Assembly (NCBI RefSeq): GCF_027920805.1
Contig: NZ_JANWOI010000002.1
Span: 186,001 to 250,000, forward strand
Direction: 5' to 3'
Source of the DNA: Govania unica
GTDB lineage: Bacteria > Pseudomonadota > Alphaproteobacteria > Sphingomonadales > Govanellaceae
DNA length: 64,000 bases
The notes below the pieces were generated by a model that did no database searches, was not told the origin of the DNA, and saw only the letters and a list, made by a program, of their open reading frames with translations. Both the position numbers and the translations under genes were made by a program. Positions 20,162 through 29,728 of the stretch are shown here, in pieces; position 1 is the first letter of the stretch; every line of letters starts with the position of its first letter.

Positions 20162-20166
20162 TTAAA

Positions 20167-20200
20167 GTGAGGTGACCCGTCTTACGGCGGGTCACCTCAC
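20167..20200 (-). terminator. Terminator of leuA
   Basis: A 13-bp perfect stem (GTGAGGTGACCCG, 20167-20179, with 20188-20200) and 8-base loop stands between leuA and mreB. On the minus strand it is followed by TTTAAATAA, a weak T-run. Confidence 0.75.
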
Positions 20201-20276
20201 GTTGAACCCTGGTTGGCCGGCCATCCTGAGGCAAAGGCCTTTCAGGACTAATACCGCACTGGCGGGCCTGAGGCAA

Positions 20277-21830
20277 TCAGGCCGAGAGCGATTGCGGTGC
20301 CGTTTTCAGACGCTTCACGAAAAGTTTGTTCAGCGCATGAATATATGCCCGCGCGGATGCGACCAGCGTATCCGCGTCGGCGCCCTGGCCGGACACCGTC
20401 TTGCCGTCTTCTTCGAGCCTTACAGTCACTTCGGCCTGGGCGTCTGTGCCGCCGGTGACCGCGTGAACCTGATAAAGCTGCAAATGGGCGTGATGTTCGA
20501 CCAGATTGCGAATGGCGTTGAAGATCGCGTCGACCGGGCCGTCACCTGTGGCCGTGGTCGCCTTGATCTCACCGTCGATGCTGAGCTCGATGGCGGCAGT
20601 CTGCGGACCCTTGGTGCCGCAGTGGATGTCGAGCGACACGAGTTTGACCCGGTCGTTGCCGCGCACCTCATCATCGACCAACGCGATGATGTCTTCGTCA
20701 TAGACGGTTTTCTTACGGTCGGCCAAATCCTTGAAGCGGCGAAACGCGTCTTCGAGGGCGTTGTCGCCGACTTCCCCATAGCCGAGATCGCGCAGTTTGT
20801 CGCGGAAGGCATGGCGGCCGGAATGCTTGCCCATGACCAGCGAGCTTTTGCGCAAACCGACGGATTCGGGGGTCATGATTTCATAGGTCTGGGCGTTCTT
20901 CAGCATGCCATCCTGATGGATGCCCGATTCATGGGCAAAGGCATTGGCGCCGACGATGGCCTTGTTGGCCTGCACCGCGAGCCCGGTGATGGTCGACAAC
21001 ATGTGTGAAGCTGGGGTCAGCTTTTCGGTCACGATGTTGTTCACATAGGGCAGGGCGTCGCCGCGAACCCGCAAGGCCATGACGATTTCTTCGAGCGCGG
21101 CATTCCCCGCCCGTTCACCGATGCCGTTGATGGTGCATTCCACCTGACGCGCGCCACCCTGGACAGCTGCGATCGAATTGGCGACGGCCAGACCCAGATC
21201 GTTATGGCAATGGGACGAGAAAATGGCCTTGTCGGCATTGGGCACGCGCTTCAGGACCAGTTCGAACATGGCCTGATATTCGGTCGGCACCGTATAGCCC
21301 ACGGTGTCGGGCAGATTGATGGTGCGGGCCCCGGCCTTGATGGCCACCTCGACTGCCCGGCACAGGAAATCATGCTCGGTGCGGGTCGCATCTTCGGCCG
21401 ACCACTCGACGTCGTCGGTCAGATTGCGGGCGTGGGAGACGCTTTTCGCAATCATGTCCAGAACGGTTTCGGGCTCCATCTGCAATTTGAATTTCATATG
21501 CAGGGGGCTTGTGGAAATGAAGGTATGGATGCGGCCGCGCTTGGCATGGCGGAGCGCTTCCCAGGCGCGGTCGATATCTTTTTCGGCGGCACGGGCGAGG
21601 CCGCAAACGGTTGCCTGCTTGACCACTTTGGCCACTTCGCTCACGGCTTCGAAATCGCCGTTCGAGGCAATGGGGAAACCGGCTTCGATCACATCGACGC
21701 CCATCTGGTCGAGCATGGTGGCAATGCGCAGCTTTTCCTCGAGATTCATCGAGGCGCCGGGGGATTGCTCGCCATCGCGCAGGGTGGTGTCGAAAATGAT
21801 GATTCGGTTGTTTTTCACGGTCTCGGTCAT
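20277..21830 (-). CDS. leuA: 2-isopropylmalate synthase
   Basis: 517 residues, the usual length of bacterial LeuA. It condenses 2-oxoisovalerate with acetyl-CoA in the first step of leucine synthesis. Seen are DTTLRDGEQSPG at the N-terminus, the metal-binding HCHND (SSHCHNDLGLAVAN), GERAGNA, and the C-terminal LeuA allosteric domain (VSLDIHCGTKGPQTAAIEL, then VTGGTDAQAEVTV) that binds leucine. The upstream 496 bp contains a Leu-rich leader ORF and a hairpin (see those entries), pointing to leucine-controlled expression. Confidence 0.98.
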   Translation of the reverse strand: MTETVKNNRIIIFDTTLRDGEQSPGASMNLEEKLRIATMLDQMGVDVIEAGFPIASNGDFEAVSEVAKVVKQATVCGLARAAEKDIDRAWEALRHAKRGRIHTFISTSPLHMKFKLQMEPETVLDMIAKSVSHARNLTDDVEWSAEDATRTEHDFLCRAVEVAIKAGARTINLPDTVGYTVPTEYQAMFELVLKRVPNADKAIFSSHCHNDLGLAVANSIAAVQGGARQVECTINGIGERAGNAALEEIVMALRVRGDALPYVNNIVTEKLTPASHMLSTITGLAVQANKAIVGANAFAHESGIHQDGMLKNAQTYEIMTPESVGLRKSSLVMGKHSGRHAFRDKLRDLGYGEVGDNALEDAFRRFKDLADRKKTVYDEDIIALVDDEVRGNDRVKLVSLDIHCGTKGPQTAAIELSIDGEIKATTATGDGPVDAIFNAIRNLVEHHAHLQLYQVHAVTGGTDAQAEVTVRLEEDGKTVSGQGADADTLVASARAYIHALNKLFVKRLKTAPQSLSA

Positions 21831-21908
21831 TTAACTATGTCCCTGAATGCTCAGTCATTCATCAGGCCCCGGTTGTCACACCTGCCGGGCCCAGCTCTGT
21901 CGCATTTC

Positions 21909-21961
21909 CCCCTAAACGCGTGTCCGGACACAAAATCCGGCACTTATACTGCGTTTAGGGG
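21909..21961 (-). promoter_or_regulatory. Large hairpin in the leuA leader
   Basis: Two perfect 11-bp arms, CCCCTAAACGC (21909-21919) and its complement (21951-21961), enclose 31 bases containing the palindrome TGTCCGGACA (21921-21930). On the minus strand the first arm contains the TAA stop of the Leu-rich leader ORF, so a ribosome at the stop would mask it. No T-run follows, so it is more an anti-terminator or translation-control structure than a plain terminator. Confidence 0.55.
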
Positions 21962-22080
21962 CAGCTAAGTCGGGACAGGGCACGAAGGAGCGGAAGCAGG
22001 CTGCGAAGCGAGCACACGTCGCCAGCCGCTGCAGATGCAGCGTTGTAGCGGGTGGTCATGCTGTCTTCGCGATAAGCCAT
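21955..22080 (-). CDS. Leucine-rich leader peptide of leuA
   Basis: A 41-codon ORF (or 34 codons from the in-frame ATG at 22059) upstream of leuA on the same strand. It ends in SLRSLLPLLRALSRLSCP, in which 7 of the 14 residues from SLR to SRL are Leu. It stops inside the 5' arm of the 21909-21961 hairpin. AAGGAG is present but 13 bases before the first ATG, so the true start is uncertain. Leucine-rich leaders that stall when charged tRNA-Leu is scarce are known to control leucine operons by attenuation. I infer the same here; no classical U-rich terminator was found, so the exact mechanism is open. Confidence 0.65.
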   Translation of the reverse strand: MAYREDSMTTRYNAASAAAGDVCSLRSLLPLLRALSRLSCP

Positions 22081-22257
22081 GGCGGCTTTCAAGCTCCTTC
22101 CGGGACCAGACGAACAGAAAGCATTTGGGTGAATTTCCCGGGACAGACCCCAAACGGAGGGACATATCCATACTTCTGCATCAATCTTGCTGACATGTTG
22201 TTAACAATGATTGAAGCAAAACTCAACGCCCTAATTCCATAATGGAGCGGCTGTCTC

Positions 22258-22311
22258 AAAAAAATCACCCCCGCCAGGCCGGTATGAACCGGACCCGACG
22301 GGGGTGATTTT
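22258..22311 (-). terminator. Terminator of ilvC
   Basis: AAAATCACCCCCG (22261-22273) pairs perfectly with 22299-22311; a smaller CCGG/CCGG hairpin sits in the loop. On the minus strand seven T bases follow. It separates the ilv operon from leuA and its leader. Confidence 0.93.
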
Positions 22312-22326
22312 AATTCTGGTGCGTGC

Positions 22327-23370
<1,044 letters not shown>

Positions 23371-23395
23371 CTAACTGCGTTTCGCAGCTTTCCTG

Positions 23396-23929
23396 TTAGC
23401 GTTCAAGCCCCGCTTTGCCGCGGGCGAGGGCAGCAACCCCCGTGCGGGCAACTTCGACAAGGCCAAGTTCTCGCATCAGCGCAATGAAAGCACTGATTTT
23501 AGATGGTTTTCCCGTCAGCTCGAAAATGAACGACGAATTCGTGCTGTCCACGACCTGAGCCCGGAAGGCGTCAGAAATCCGCAGCGCCTCGACCCGGTGG
23601 TCATCGATCCCGGCGACCTTCACCAGCGCCAGTTCACGTTCCACGAACTGGCCGTCAAGCGTCAGGTCCGACACCACATGAACGGGCACAAGCCGTTCAA
23701 GTTGCGCCTTGATCTGTTCGACCACCATAAGCGTGCCGACGGTGACGATGGTGATGCGCGAGGTCCTGTCCTCGGAATCGACGCTGGCGACGGTCAGACT
23801 TTCGATGTTGTAACCCCGGCCGGAGAACAGGCCAATGACGCGGGCAAGCACACCGGCTTCGTTGTCGACGATGACCGAAATGGTATGACGGGCGGCGGCT
23901 TCAATCGGCTTAGTCATGCGGTTGTCCAT
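23396..23929 (-). CDS. ilvN: Acetolactate synthase small (regulatory) subunit
   Basis: 177 residues. An N-terminal ACT domain (HTISVIVDNEAGVLARVIGLFSGRGYNIES) binds valine and gives feedback inhibition; the C-terminal half is the ALS_ss_C domain. The start may be 23929 or the in-frame ATG at 23917. Lies 62 bp after ilvB in the operon ilvB-ilvN-ilvC. Confidence 0.97.
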   Translation of the reverse strand: MDNRMTKPIEAAARHTISVIVDNEAGVLARVIGLFSGRGYNIESLTVASVDSEDRTSRITIVTVGTLMVVEQIKAQLERLVPVHVVSDLTLDGQFVERELALVKVAGIDDHRVEALRISDAFRAQVVDSTNSSFIFELTGKPSKISAFIALMRELGLVEVARTGVAALARGKAGLER

Positions 23930-23991
23930 TCATTCTCAATGCTCCGCCCATCCTCTTGGGACGGGCGGGAGCTTATGCTATGCGGCGATGG

Positions 23992-25752
23992 TCAGACCAG
24001 CGCCCGGCCTTCTTCCGAGATCTGGTTCTGGCTCGGGTCATCGTCGCCGAGCAGCATTTCATTGTGCGCCGCGCCGGACGCCACCATGGGGAAGCAGTTC
24101 TCAAGCTTGGCCACGCGGCAATCGACGATCACCGGACGGTCGATGGCGATCATCTGCTTGATCACATCGTCAAGCTCGCTCGGCTTGTCCACCCGGAAGC
24201 CGACCGCACCGAAAGCTTCGGCCAGTTTGACAAAATCCGGGAGCGCTTCCGAATAACTTTCGGAATAACGGCCGTCATAGCTCAGTTCCTGCCACTGCCG
24301 CACCATGCCCATATATTCATTGTTGAGGATGAATATCTTGACCGGCAGGCGATGCTGCACGGCGGTAGCCATTTCCTGAATGTTCATCAGGATCGAGGCT
24401 TCGCCCGCGATATCGATGCAAAGCGCGTCCGGATGCGCGATCTGTGCGCCGATGGCGGCGGGCAGGCCATAGCCCATGGTGCCGAGACCGCCCGATGTCA
24501 GCCAATGGTTCGGCTTGTCGAACTGATAGAACTGGGCCGCCCACATCTGATGCTGACCGACTTCGGTCGAGATATAGGGGCTTTTGTCCTTGGTCAGATG
24601 ATACAGCCGCTGGATCGCATACTGTGGCATGATGACTTCGTCATTGGCCTTGTAGGACAGGCATTTGCGCGCGCGCCAGACGTTGATCTCGTCCCACCAG
24701 GTTTTGAGCGCCGGTGCGTTCGGGGTCAGGGCCTTGGATTTCCAGATCTTGATGATGTCTTCAAGCACATGACCGGCGTCGCCGACGATGCCAAGATCCA
24801 CATGCACGTTCTTGTTGATGGAGGAACGGTCGATATCGATATGGATCTTTTTCGAGCCCGGGGAAAAGGCGTCGAGACGCCCAGTCACACGATCGTCAAA
24901 GCGCGCGCCGATGCACAGCATGACGTCGCAGTCATGCATAGCATTGTTGGCTTCATAAGTGCCATGCATGCCGAGCATGCCGAGGAAATGCGGATCTTCA
25001 CCCGGATAAGCACCGAGGCCCATCAGTGTCGAGGTGATGGGGAATCCGGTCATGCGCACGAAATCGCGCAGCAGTTGCGACGCTGCCGGACCCGAATTGA
25101 TGATGCCGCCGCCCGAATAGATGATCGGACGCTTGGCATTCGCGAGCAAAGCAACGGCCTGACGGATCAGGTCGAGCTCGCCCTTGATTTGCGGACGATA
25201 GCTGCGATGTAGAACCTTCTGCGGCTTGGTATAGACGGCCTTTGCAACCTGCATGTCCTTGGGCAGATCGATGACCACCGGGCCGGGACGGCCGGAGGTG
25301 GCCACATAGAACGCCTCATGGATGGCATAGGCGAGGGTGTTCACGTCCTTCACCAGATAGTTGTGTTTGGTGCAGGGGCGGGTGATGCCGACCGTATCGG
25401 CTTCCTGAAAGGCATCATTGCCGATCAGGTGGCTGGCCACCTGGCCGGTCAGACAGACCACGGGAATCGAATCCATCAAGGCATCGGTCAGGCCGGTCAC
25501 GGCATTGGTCGCGCCAGGGCCCGAGGTCACAAGCGCCACGCCGGGCTTGCCAGTCGAGCGGGCATAGCCTTCGGCGGCATGGAGGGCGGCCTGCTCATGG
25601 CGCACCAGCACATGGCGAATATGGTTTTGTTGAAACAGGGCATCGTAAATCGGTAGGACAGCCCCGCCCGGATATCCGAAAATCACGTCAACACCCAAAT
25701 CCGTCAAGGATTTGATGATGATCTCCGCTCCGCTGATCGGTTCCGCCGACAT
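23992..25752 (-). CDS. ilvB: Acetolactate synthase large (catalytic) subunit
   Basis: 586 residues from the ATG at 25752 (AAGGA 8 bases upstream); a longer frame from a GTG at 25812 runs into the leader hairpin and is rejected. ThDP- and FAD-dependent enzyme joining pyruvate with pyruvate or 2-oxobutyrate. The catalytic Glu lies in LVRHEQAALHAAEGYAR; the cofactor segment reads DIAGEASILMN rather than the textbook GDGSF, a form I regard as normal in alphaproteobacteria; NNEYMGMVRQWQE is canonical. Confidence 0.97.
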   Translation of the reverse strand: MSAEPISGAEIIIKSLTDLGVDVIFGYPGGAVLPIYDALFQQNHIRHVLVRHEQAALHAAEGYARSTGKPGVALVTSGPGATNAVTGLTDALMDSIPVVCLTGQVASHLIGNDAFQEADTVGITRPCTKHNYLVKDVNTLAYAIHEAFYVATSGRPGPVVIDLPKDMQVAKAVYTKPQKVLHRSYRPQIKGELDLIRQAVALLANAKRPIIYSGGGIINSGPAASQLLRDFVRMTGFPITSTLMGLGAYPGEDPHFLGMLGMHGTYEANNAMHDCDVMLCIGARFDDRVTGRLDAFSPGSKKIHIDIDRSSINKNVHVDLGIVGDAGHVLEDIIKIWKSKALTPNAPALKTWWDEINVWRARKCLSYKANDEVIMPQYAIQRLYHLTKDKSPYISTEVGQHQMWAAQFYQFDKPNHWLTSGGLGTMGYGLPAAIGAQIAHPDALCIDIAGEASILMNIQEMATAVQHRLPVKIFILNNEYMGMVRQWQELSYDGRYSESYSEALPDFVKLAEAFGAVGFRVDKPSELDDVIKQMIAIDRPVIVDCRVAKLENCFPMVASGAAHNEMLLGDDDPSQNQISEEGRALV

Positions 25753-25794
25753 GGTTCGTCCTTCCGTTCCGTCTCGTGTTGCTGCACACGTAAA

Positions 25795-25869
25795 AATACG
25801 GCCCAAGGTCACGGGCCGCCAGCATCATTTATCGTGGGGCACCCTACCGGGGCAATCTTGCGTCGTCAA
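25795..25869 (-). promoter_or_regulatory. Putative ilvB promoter and attenuator-like hairpin
   Basis: On the minus strand TTGACG (25864-25869) and TAGGGT (25841-25846) are 17 bases apart. About 20 bases after the expected start, GGCCC-GTGACCTT-GGGCC is followed by GTATTTTTA, a small intrinsic-terminator-like hairpin before the gene. A short ORF (MMLAARDLGPYF...) spans the hairpin but is not rich in Ile, Leu or Val. Confidence 0.5.
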
Positions 25870-25872
25870 CAG

Positions 25873-26796
25873 CTAAAATCTAATAAACGAATAAATTTCG
25901 GCCATAAAACTTTCCAAATGTTGCGCGTCGCCCGATACCCAGTCAGAAAACTGGTTACGGAACCAGGTCAGTTGCCGTTTGGCATATTGCCGGGTCGCGG
26001 TCTGGCCGAAGGTTAAAGCGTCCTCATAGGAGAGGTTGCCGGAGAGGTGGCGGATGAATTCCGGCACCCCAAGCGCCTTCATGACCGGCAGCGCGGGATC
26101 AAGGTTCTGCGCCATCAGGGCTTTGATTTCCGCAAGCCCGCCACCCTCGCTCATCATCAAGGCCAAGCGCCGGTCACAGCGCTCATAAAGCTCGGCGCGC
26201 GGCGGCGTCAGGGCCAGACAGACGAGGTCAAGATCGGTACGGTTGCGCAATCCGCCCTGATTGGGTTCGCGCTGCCAGTCGCTCAACGGGCGGCCGGTGG
26301 CGGTCAGTACTTCAAGCGCGCGGGCGATGCGCTGGCTGTCGCCGGGCTCAAGCCTTGCCGCGATGATCGGGTCGCGGGCGTCAAGCTCGCGGTGGAGAGC
26401 AAAGGCCCCTTCCAGCTCCATACGGCTGCGGATGTCGGCGCGGATGGCGTCGGGGATGTCTGGAATGGGCGAGATGCCGTCGATCAGGGTGCGGAAATAA
26501 AGCCCGGTGCCGCCGGTGACGATGGGCAGGTCGGCCTCATCAATGGCGCGGGTGGCATCCGCAGCCCAGTCGGCGGCGGAACAGGCCGGGCTCGCCGGGC
26601 GGTAGCCATAGAGGACATGAGGGACGCGGGCTTCGTCCTCGACGCTTGGGCGGGCGGTGATGATGCGGAGGGCGTCATAGACCTGCATGCTGTCGGCATT
26701 GATGATAACGCCACGCGCCTGCTCAGCCAGCGCGAGCGCGAGGGCGGATTTGCCGCTGGCGGTGGGACCGCCGAGGAATATGACTTTCTTTTTCAT
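25873..26796 (-). CDS. miaA: tRNA dimethylallyltransferase
   Basis: 307 residues from the ATG at 26796; a GTG at 26817 is in frame but has no ribosome site. It prenylates A37 of tRNAs reading UNN codons. P-loop GPTASGKS is at residues 10-17, followed by NADSMQVYDALRI, the TGGTGLYFRTLIDGI segment and the RQYAKRQLTWFR motif. It ends just before the ilvB promoter on the same strand. Confidence 0.98.
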   Translation of the reverse strand: MKKKVIFLGGPTASGKSALALALAEQARGVIINADSMQVYDALRIITARPSVEDEARVPHVLYGYRPASPACSAADWAADATRAIDEADLPIVTGGTGLYFRTLIDGISPIPDIPDAIRADIRSRMELEGAFALHRELDARDPIIAARLEPGDSQRIARALEVLTATGRPLSDWQREPNQGGLRNRTDLDLVCLALTPPRAELYERCDRRLALMMSEGGGLAEIKALMAQNLDPALPVMKALGVPEFIRHLSGNLSYEDALTFGQTATRQYAKRQLTWFRNQFSDWVSGDAQHLESFMAEIYSFIRF

Positions 26797-26836
26797 GTCC
26801 GCTTCTGTATTTGGCACAGCAGGTAAGTTTCATAAT

Positions 26837-26890
26837 GTCAGTCCCGCGCAGGCGGGAATCCAGACTGGATCCCGCTTGTGCGGGGATGAC
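26837..26890. repeat. Extragenic palindrome between miaA and serB
   Basis: Two inverted CCCGC..GCGGG units flank GAATCCAGACTGGATCC; the whole element starts with GTCA and ends with ATGAC, like the other palindromes in this window. No coding content. Confidence 0.7.
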
Positions 26891-26910
26891 CATAAAGCAG
26901 TCATGCAACC

Positions 26911-27789
26911 ATGCAAAATGTTCTGACCCTGATCGCCAACCCGCAACAAGCCAATCTCACCGCCGCCGCCGTGGATGAAGCCGTGGCTGGTCTCAAATCT
27001 CAAGGCGCGATTGTGGGGCCTGTGGATTGGTTGAACCCGGGAATTGCCGCCGATGTGCCGTTTGACGGCGCGGTCGACAAGGCGGGGTTTGCGGGCCTGC
27101 CGTTCGATTGGGCGCTCCAGCCGGTGGCCGGACGGCGCAAGAAATTGCTGCTGGCGGACATGGATTCGACCATCATCACCGTTGAATGCATTGATGAGAT
27201 CGCCGATTTCGCAGGCTTCAAGGAAGAAGTTGCTGGCATCACCGAGGCGGCCATGCGTGGCGAGCTGGATTTCGTCGCAGCACTTGAAAAGCGGGTGGGC
27301 ATGTTGAAGGGGCTGAAGGAAGAGACTCTCCAGACTGTGTTCGACGAGCGCGTCAAGCTGATGCCCGGCGCACGCACGCTTATTCAGACCATGAATGCGG
27401 CTGGGGCCATGACGGCGCTGGTCTCCGGCGGGTTTACCTTTTTCACCAGCCGGGTTGCGGCCTTGACCGGCTTCCACGTGAACCGCGCCAATGTGCTCGG
27501 GCTGGCCGAGGGGGCGTTGACCGGCGCGGTTATCCCGCCGATCGTCGATAGCGCCACCAAGCTTGCTTCGCTGCAGGAGTTCGCCGGGCAGACGGGGATC
27601 ACGCTGGCCGAGACGCTCGCGGTCGGCGACGGAGCCAATGACATTCCGATGATCGTGGCGGCAGGACTCGGTGTGGCGTATCACGCGAAGCCAAAGGCCC
27701 AAGACGCGGCGGATGTGGCCATCAATCACGGCGATCTGACGGCGTTGTTGTATCTCCAAGGCTTCCGGGCTACCGACTTCCGCGACTGA
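26911..27789 (+). CDS. serB: Phosphoserine phosphatase
   Basis: 292 residues, HAD-superfamily enzyme of the last step in serine synthesis. The nucleophile motif is DMDSTII (about residue 84), with SGGFTFF (motif II), a lysine in the SATKLASL helix and GDGANDIPM (motif IV). An N-terminal domain of about 75 residues precedes the HAD fold, as in other alphaproteobacterial SerB. It starts divergently from miaA across a palindromic repeat and ends at a bidirectional terminator. Confidence 0.96.
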   Translation: MQNVLTLIANPQQANLTAAAVDEAVAGLKSQGAIVGPVDWLNPGIAADVPFDGAVDKAGFAGLPFDWALQPVAGRRKKLLLADMDSTIITVECIDEIADFAGFKEEVAGITEAAMRGELDFVAALEKRVGMLKGLKEETLQTVFDERVKLMPGARTLIQTMNAAGAMTALVSGGFTFFTSRVAALTGFHVNRANVLGLAEGALTGAVIPPIVDSATKLASLQEFAGQTGITLAETLAVGDGANDIPMIVAAGLGVAYHAKPKAQDAADVAINHGDLTALLYLQGFRATDFRD

Positions 27790-27804
27790 GGACAGGGATC
27801 GAAT

Positions 27805-27837
27805 AAAAAAAGCCGGCGGATCGCTCCGCCGGCTTTT
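27805..27837. terminator. Bidirectional terminator between serB and degP
   Basis: AAAAGCCGGCGGA (27808-27820) and its perfect complement (27825-27837) with a TCGC loop, T-rich on both sides. Serves both convergent genes. Confidence 0.93.
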
Positions 27838-27856
27838 CTGTTTTTGAAACGGTGAC

Positions 27857-29341
27857 TTATTTGAACGGCACCGTGATGTGGCTGTAGTTGCCGCCGCGGA
27901 AGACGCGGAACAGCACCGAGGGGCGACCATTTTTGCGGGCGTCCTCGACCCGTTTGACGACGTCTTCGGGGCTCGTCACATCTTCCAGCGAGACCGAGAC
28001 GATGACATCGCCGCGACGCAAGCCCTGCGCCGTGGCATTGCTGTTCGCATCGACATTGACGACGACCACGCCCTTGATGCCCTTGGCGAGACCAAGGCTG
28101 CCGCGCAGATCGTCGGTCAGCGGTGCGAGGCTGAGGCCGAGCACGCTTTTTTCCTTGCCGGCGCCGGAATCCTTGCCTTGGACGCCGGGCGATTTTTTGT
28201 CACCCTCTTCCTTGCGTTCGACGATTTTGACCAGGAGGCTCTTGTTCTGGTTCTTGCGCAGGACCACAACCGGAACCGACTTGCCGATGGGGGTGTTGGC
28301 CACAAGACCCGGAAGGCGCTGCATCTGGGTGATCTTGTTGCCATTGTATTCAAGAAGGATATCACCCGAAATGATGCCTGCCTTGGCGGCCGGGCCGTCT
28401 TCGACCACGCTTGCAACCAATGCGCCTTCGACGGATTTCAGGCCGAGGCTGTCAGCGAGGTCCTTCGAGATCGGCTGGAAGCTCACGCCAAGCCAGCCGC
28501 GTTTCACCTTGCCGCTTTCACGCAGCTGGGCAACGACGGTTTTGGCAAGATTGGCCGGAATCGAGAAGCCGATACCCGCATTGCCGCCGGAGGGCGAGAA
28601 AATGGCGGTGTTGATGCCGATCACTTCGCCCTTCATGTTGAACATGGGGCCGCCCGAATTACCCGGATTGATCGGCGAATCGGTCTGGATGAAGTCGTCA
28701 TAAAGGCCGGTGTTGATGTCACGGTTGCGGGCGGAAATGATGCCTGCGGTGACCGATCCAGCAAGGCCATAGGGATTGCCGATGGTCAGCACCCAATCGC
28801 CGACCCGGGCCATGTCGGAATTCCCGAACGCCACAGGGGTGAGGGCGCGGCCAGGCTTGATGCGGATGACGGCAACGTCGGTTGCAGGGTCGGAGCCGAT
28901 GACTTCGGCTTTGAACTCTTCACCGCTTTGGAGTTTGACGGTGATGCCGTCGGCATCTTCGATCACATGGCTGTTGGTGACGATGATGCCGGATGGATCG
29001 ACGACAAAGCCGGTGCCGCCGCCGGTGGCGCGCTGGCGCGGTGACGACGAGTCATCCTGTTTTCCCTGTCCCTTGCCGCCGGGAGCCGGGGACGCGTCCG
29101 GACCCGCGCCCGGAGCCCCGAAGCGGCGCAGGAATTCTTCGATTCCCGGCTGACCTTCGACGGTCTTGGTCACGGTGATGTTGACGACGGATGGCAGGAC
29201 TTTGGCTGCAAGGTCAGCGAAGCTCGGGACAGTCTGGGCCCCGGCTGGCTGGACACCGGCGAGCGCGGCGATGCCAATTGCCAAAAGAAAATACCATAGC
29301 CGCAGCGAATAGGCGGTTGATTGCGTTAAAGCTTTTGTCAC
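27857..29341 (-). CDS. degP: Periplasmic serine protease, DegP/HtrA (Do) family
   Basis: 494 residues with a GTG start, GAGG 6 bases before it. A signal peptide (ending GAQTV, about residue 36) sends it to the periplasm. The trypsin-like triad is His125 (TNSHVI), Asp155 (TDVAVI) and Ser229 (GNSGGP); two PDZ domains follow (about 290-380 and 405-490). It degrades or refolds misfolded envelope proteins. A Lys/Glu-rich linker (KEEGDKKSPG) joins the PDZ domains. Stands next to hflKC, as in many alphaproteobacteria. Confidence 0.96.
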   Translation of the reverse strand: MTKALTQSTAYSLRLWYFLLAIGIAALAGVQPAGAQTVPSFADLAAKVLPSVVNITVTKTVEGQPGIEEFLRRFGAPGAGPDASPAPGGKGQGKQDDSSSPRQRATGGGTGFVVDPSGIIVTNSHVIEDADGITVKLQSGEEFKAEVIGSDPATDVAVIRIKPGRALTPVAFGNSDMARVGDWVLTIGNPYGLAGSVTAGIISARNRDINTGLYDDFIQTDSPINPGNSGGPMFNMKGEVIGINTAIFSPSGGNAGIGFSIPANLAKTVVAQLRESGKVKRGWLGVSFQPISKDLADSLGLKSVEGALVASVVEDGPAAKAGIISGDILLEYNGNKITQMQRLPGLVANTPIGKSVPVVVLRKNQNKSLLVKIVERKEEGDKKSPGVQGKDSGAGKEKSVLGLSLAPLTDDLRGSLGLAKGIKGVVVVNVDANSNATAQGLRRGDVIVSVSLEDVTSPEDVVKRVEDARKNGRPSVLFRVFRGGNYSHITVPFK

Positions 29342-29539
29342 GCTTGCCTCACATTCCTAGGTCTCTGATCTTGGTCCTTGAGGGGTTCCCATTATGGAGC
29401 CCCACCCGATAGGGACCGTCGGGCAAGATTATGGCGTAATTTTGAGCGGAGGAACGGCTATTTTTTCTTGAGCCGTGCAAATATGTCACAATTTGGTGAG
29501 CCGGGAGCCTTTGGGGCTGACCGAGTGGCGGCCAAATGG

Positions 29540-29562
29540 ATTGCCGGGTCAAGCCCGGCAAT
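29540..29562. repeat. Extragenic palindrome, ATTGCCGGG type
   Basis: ATTGCCGGG-TCAAG-CCCGGCAAT, a 9-bp stem. The same element occurs at 47154-47176 and, with one change, inverted at 47108-47130. Most of the 387-bp gap between degP and hflC (29342-29728) is this repeat, a second palindrome and the hflC terminator; nothing else recognisable. Confidence 0.8.
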
Positions 29563-29647
29563 GGCACATATAATACGACCTGCTGCATACATGTGGCATC
29601 TGCGGACGCATGCATTGCCTGCCCATGAAACACCAAACTCAATTGTC

Positions 29648-29670
29648 ATACCCGGGCCTGACCCGGGTAT
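29648..29670. repeat. Extragenic palindrome, ATACCCGGG type
   Basis: ATACCCGGG-CCTGA-CCCGGGTAT, a perfect 9-bp stem, related to the preceding element in size and layout. Confidence 0.75.
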
Positions 29671-29686
29671 CCATGGTGCCATTAGG

Positions 29687-29722
29687 AAAAAGGCTTGCCG
29701 GACAATCCCGGCAAGCCTTTTT
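29687..29722 (-). terminator. Terminator of the hflK-hflC operon
   Basis: AAAAAGGCTTGCCGG (29687-29701) pairs perfectly with 29708-29722; on the minus strand five T bases close the stem. It lies 7 bp past the hflC stop. Confidence 0.93.
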
Positions 29723-29728
29723 CTGTGG

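Noticed and set aside
23992-25752. Loss of the ThDP-binding GDG motif in acetolactate synthase
   Set aside because: The GEASI form appears normal for alphaproteobacterial enzymes and all other active-site segments are intact.
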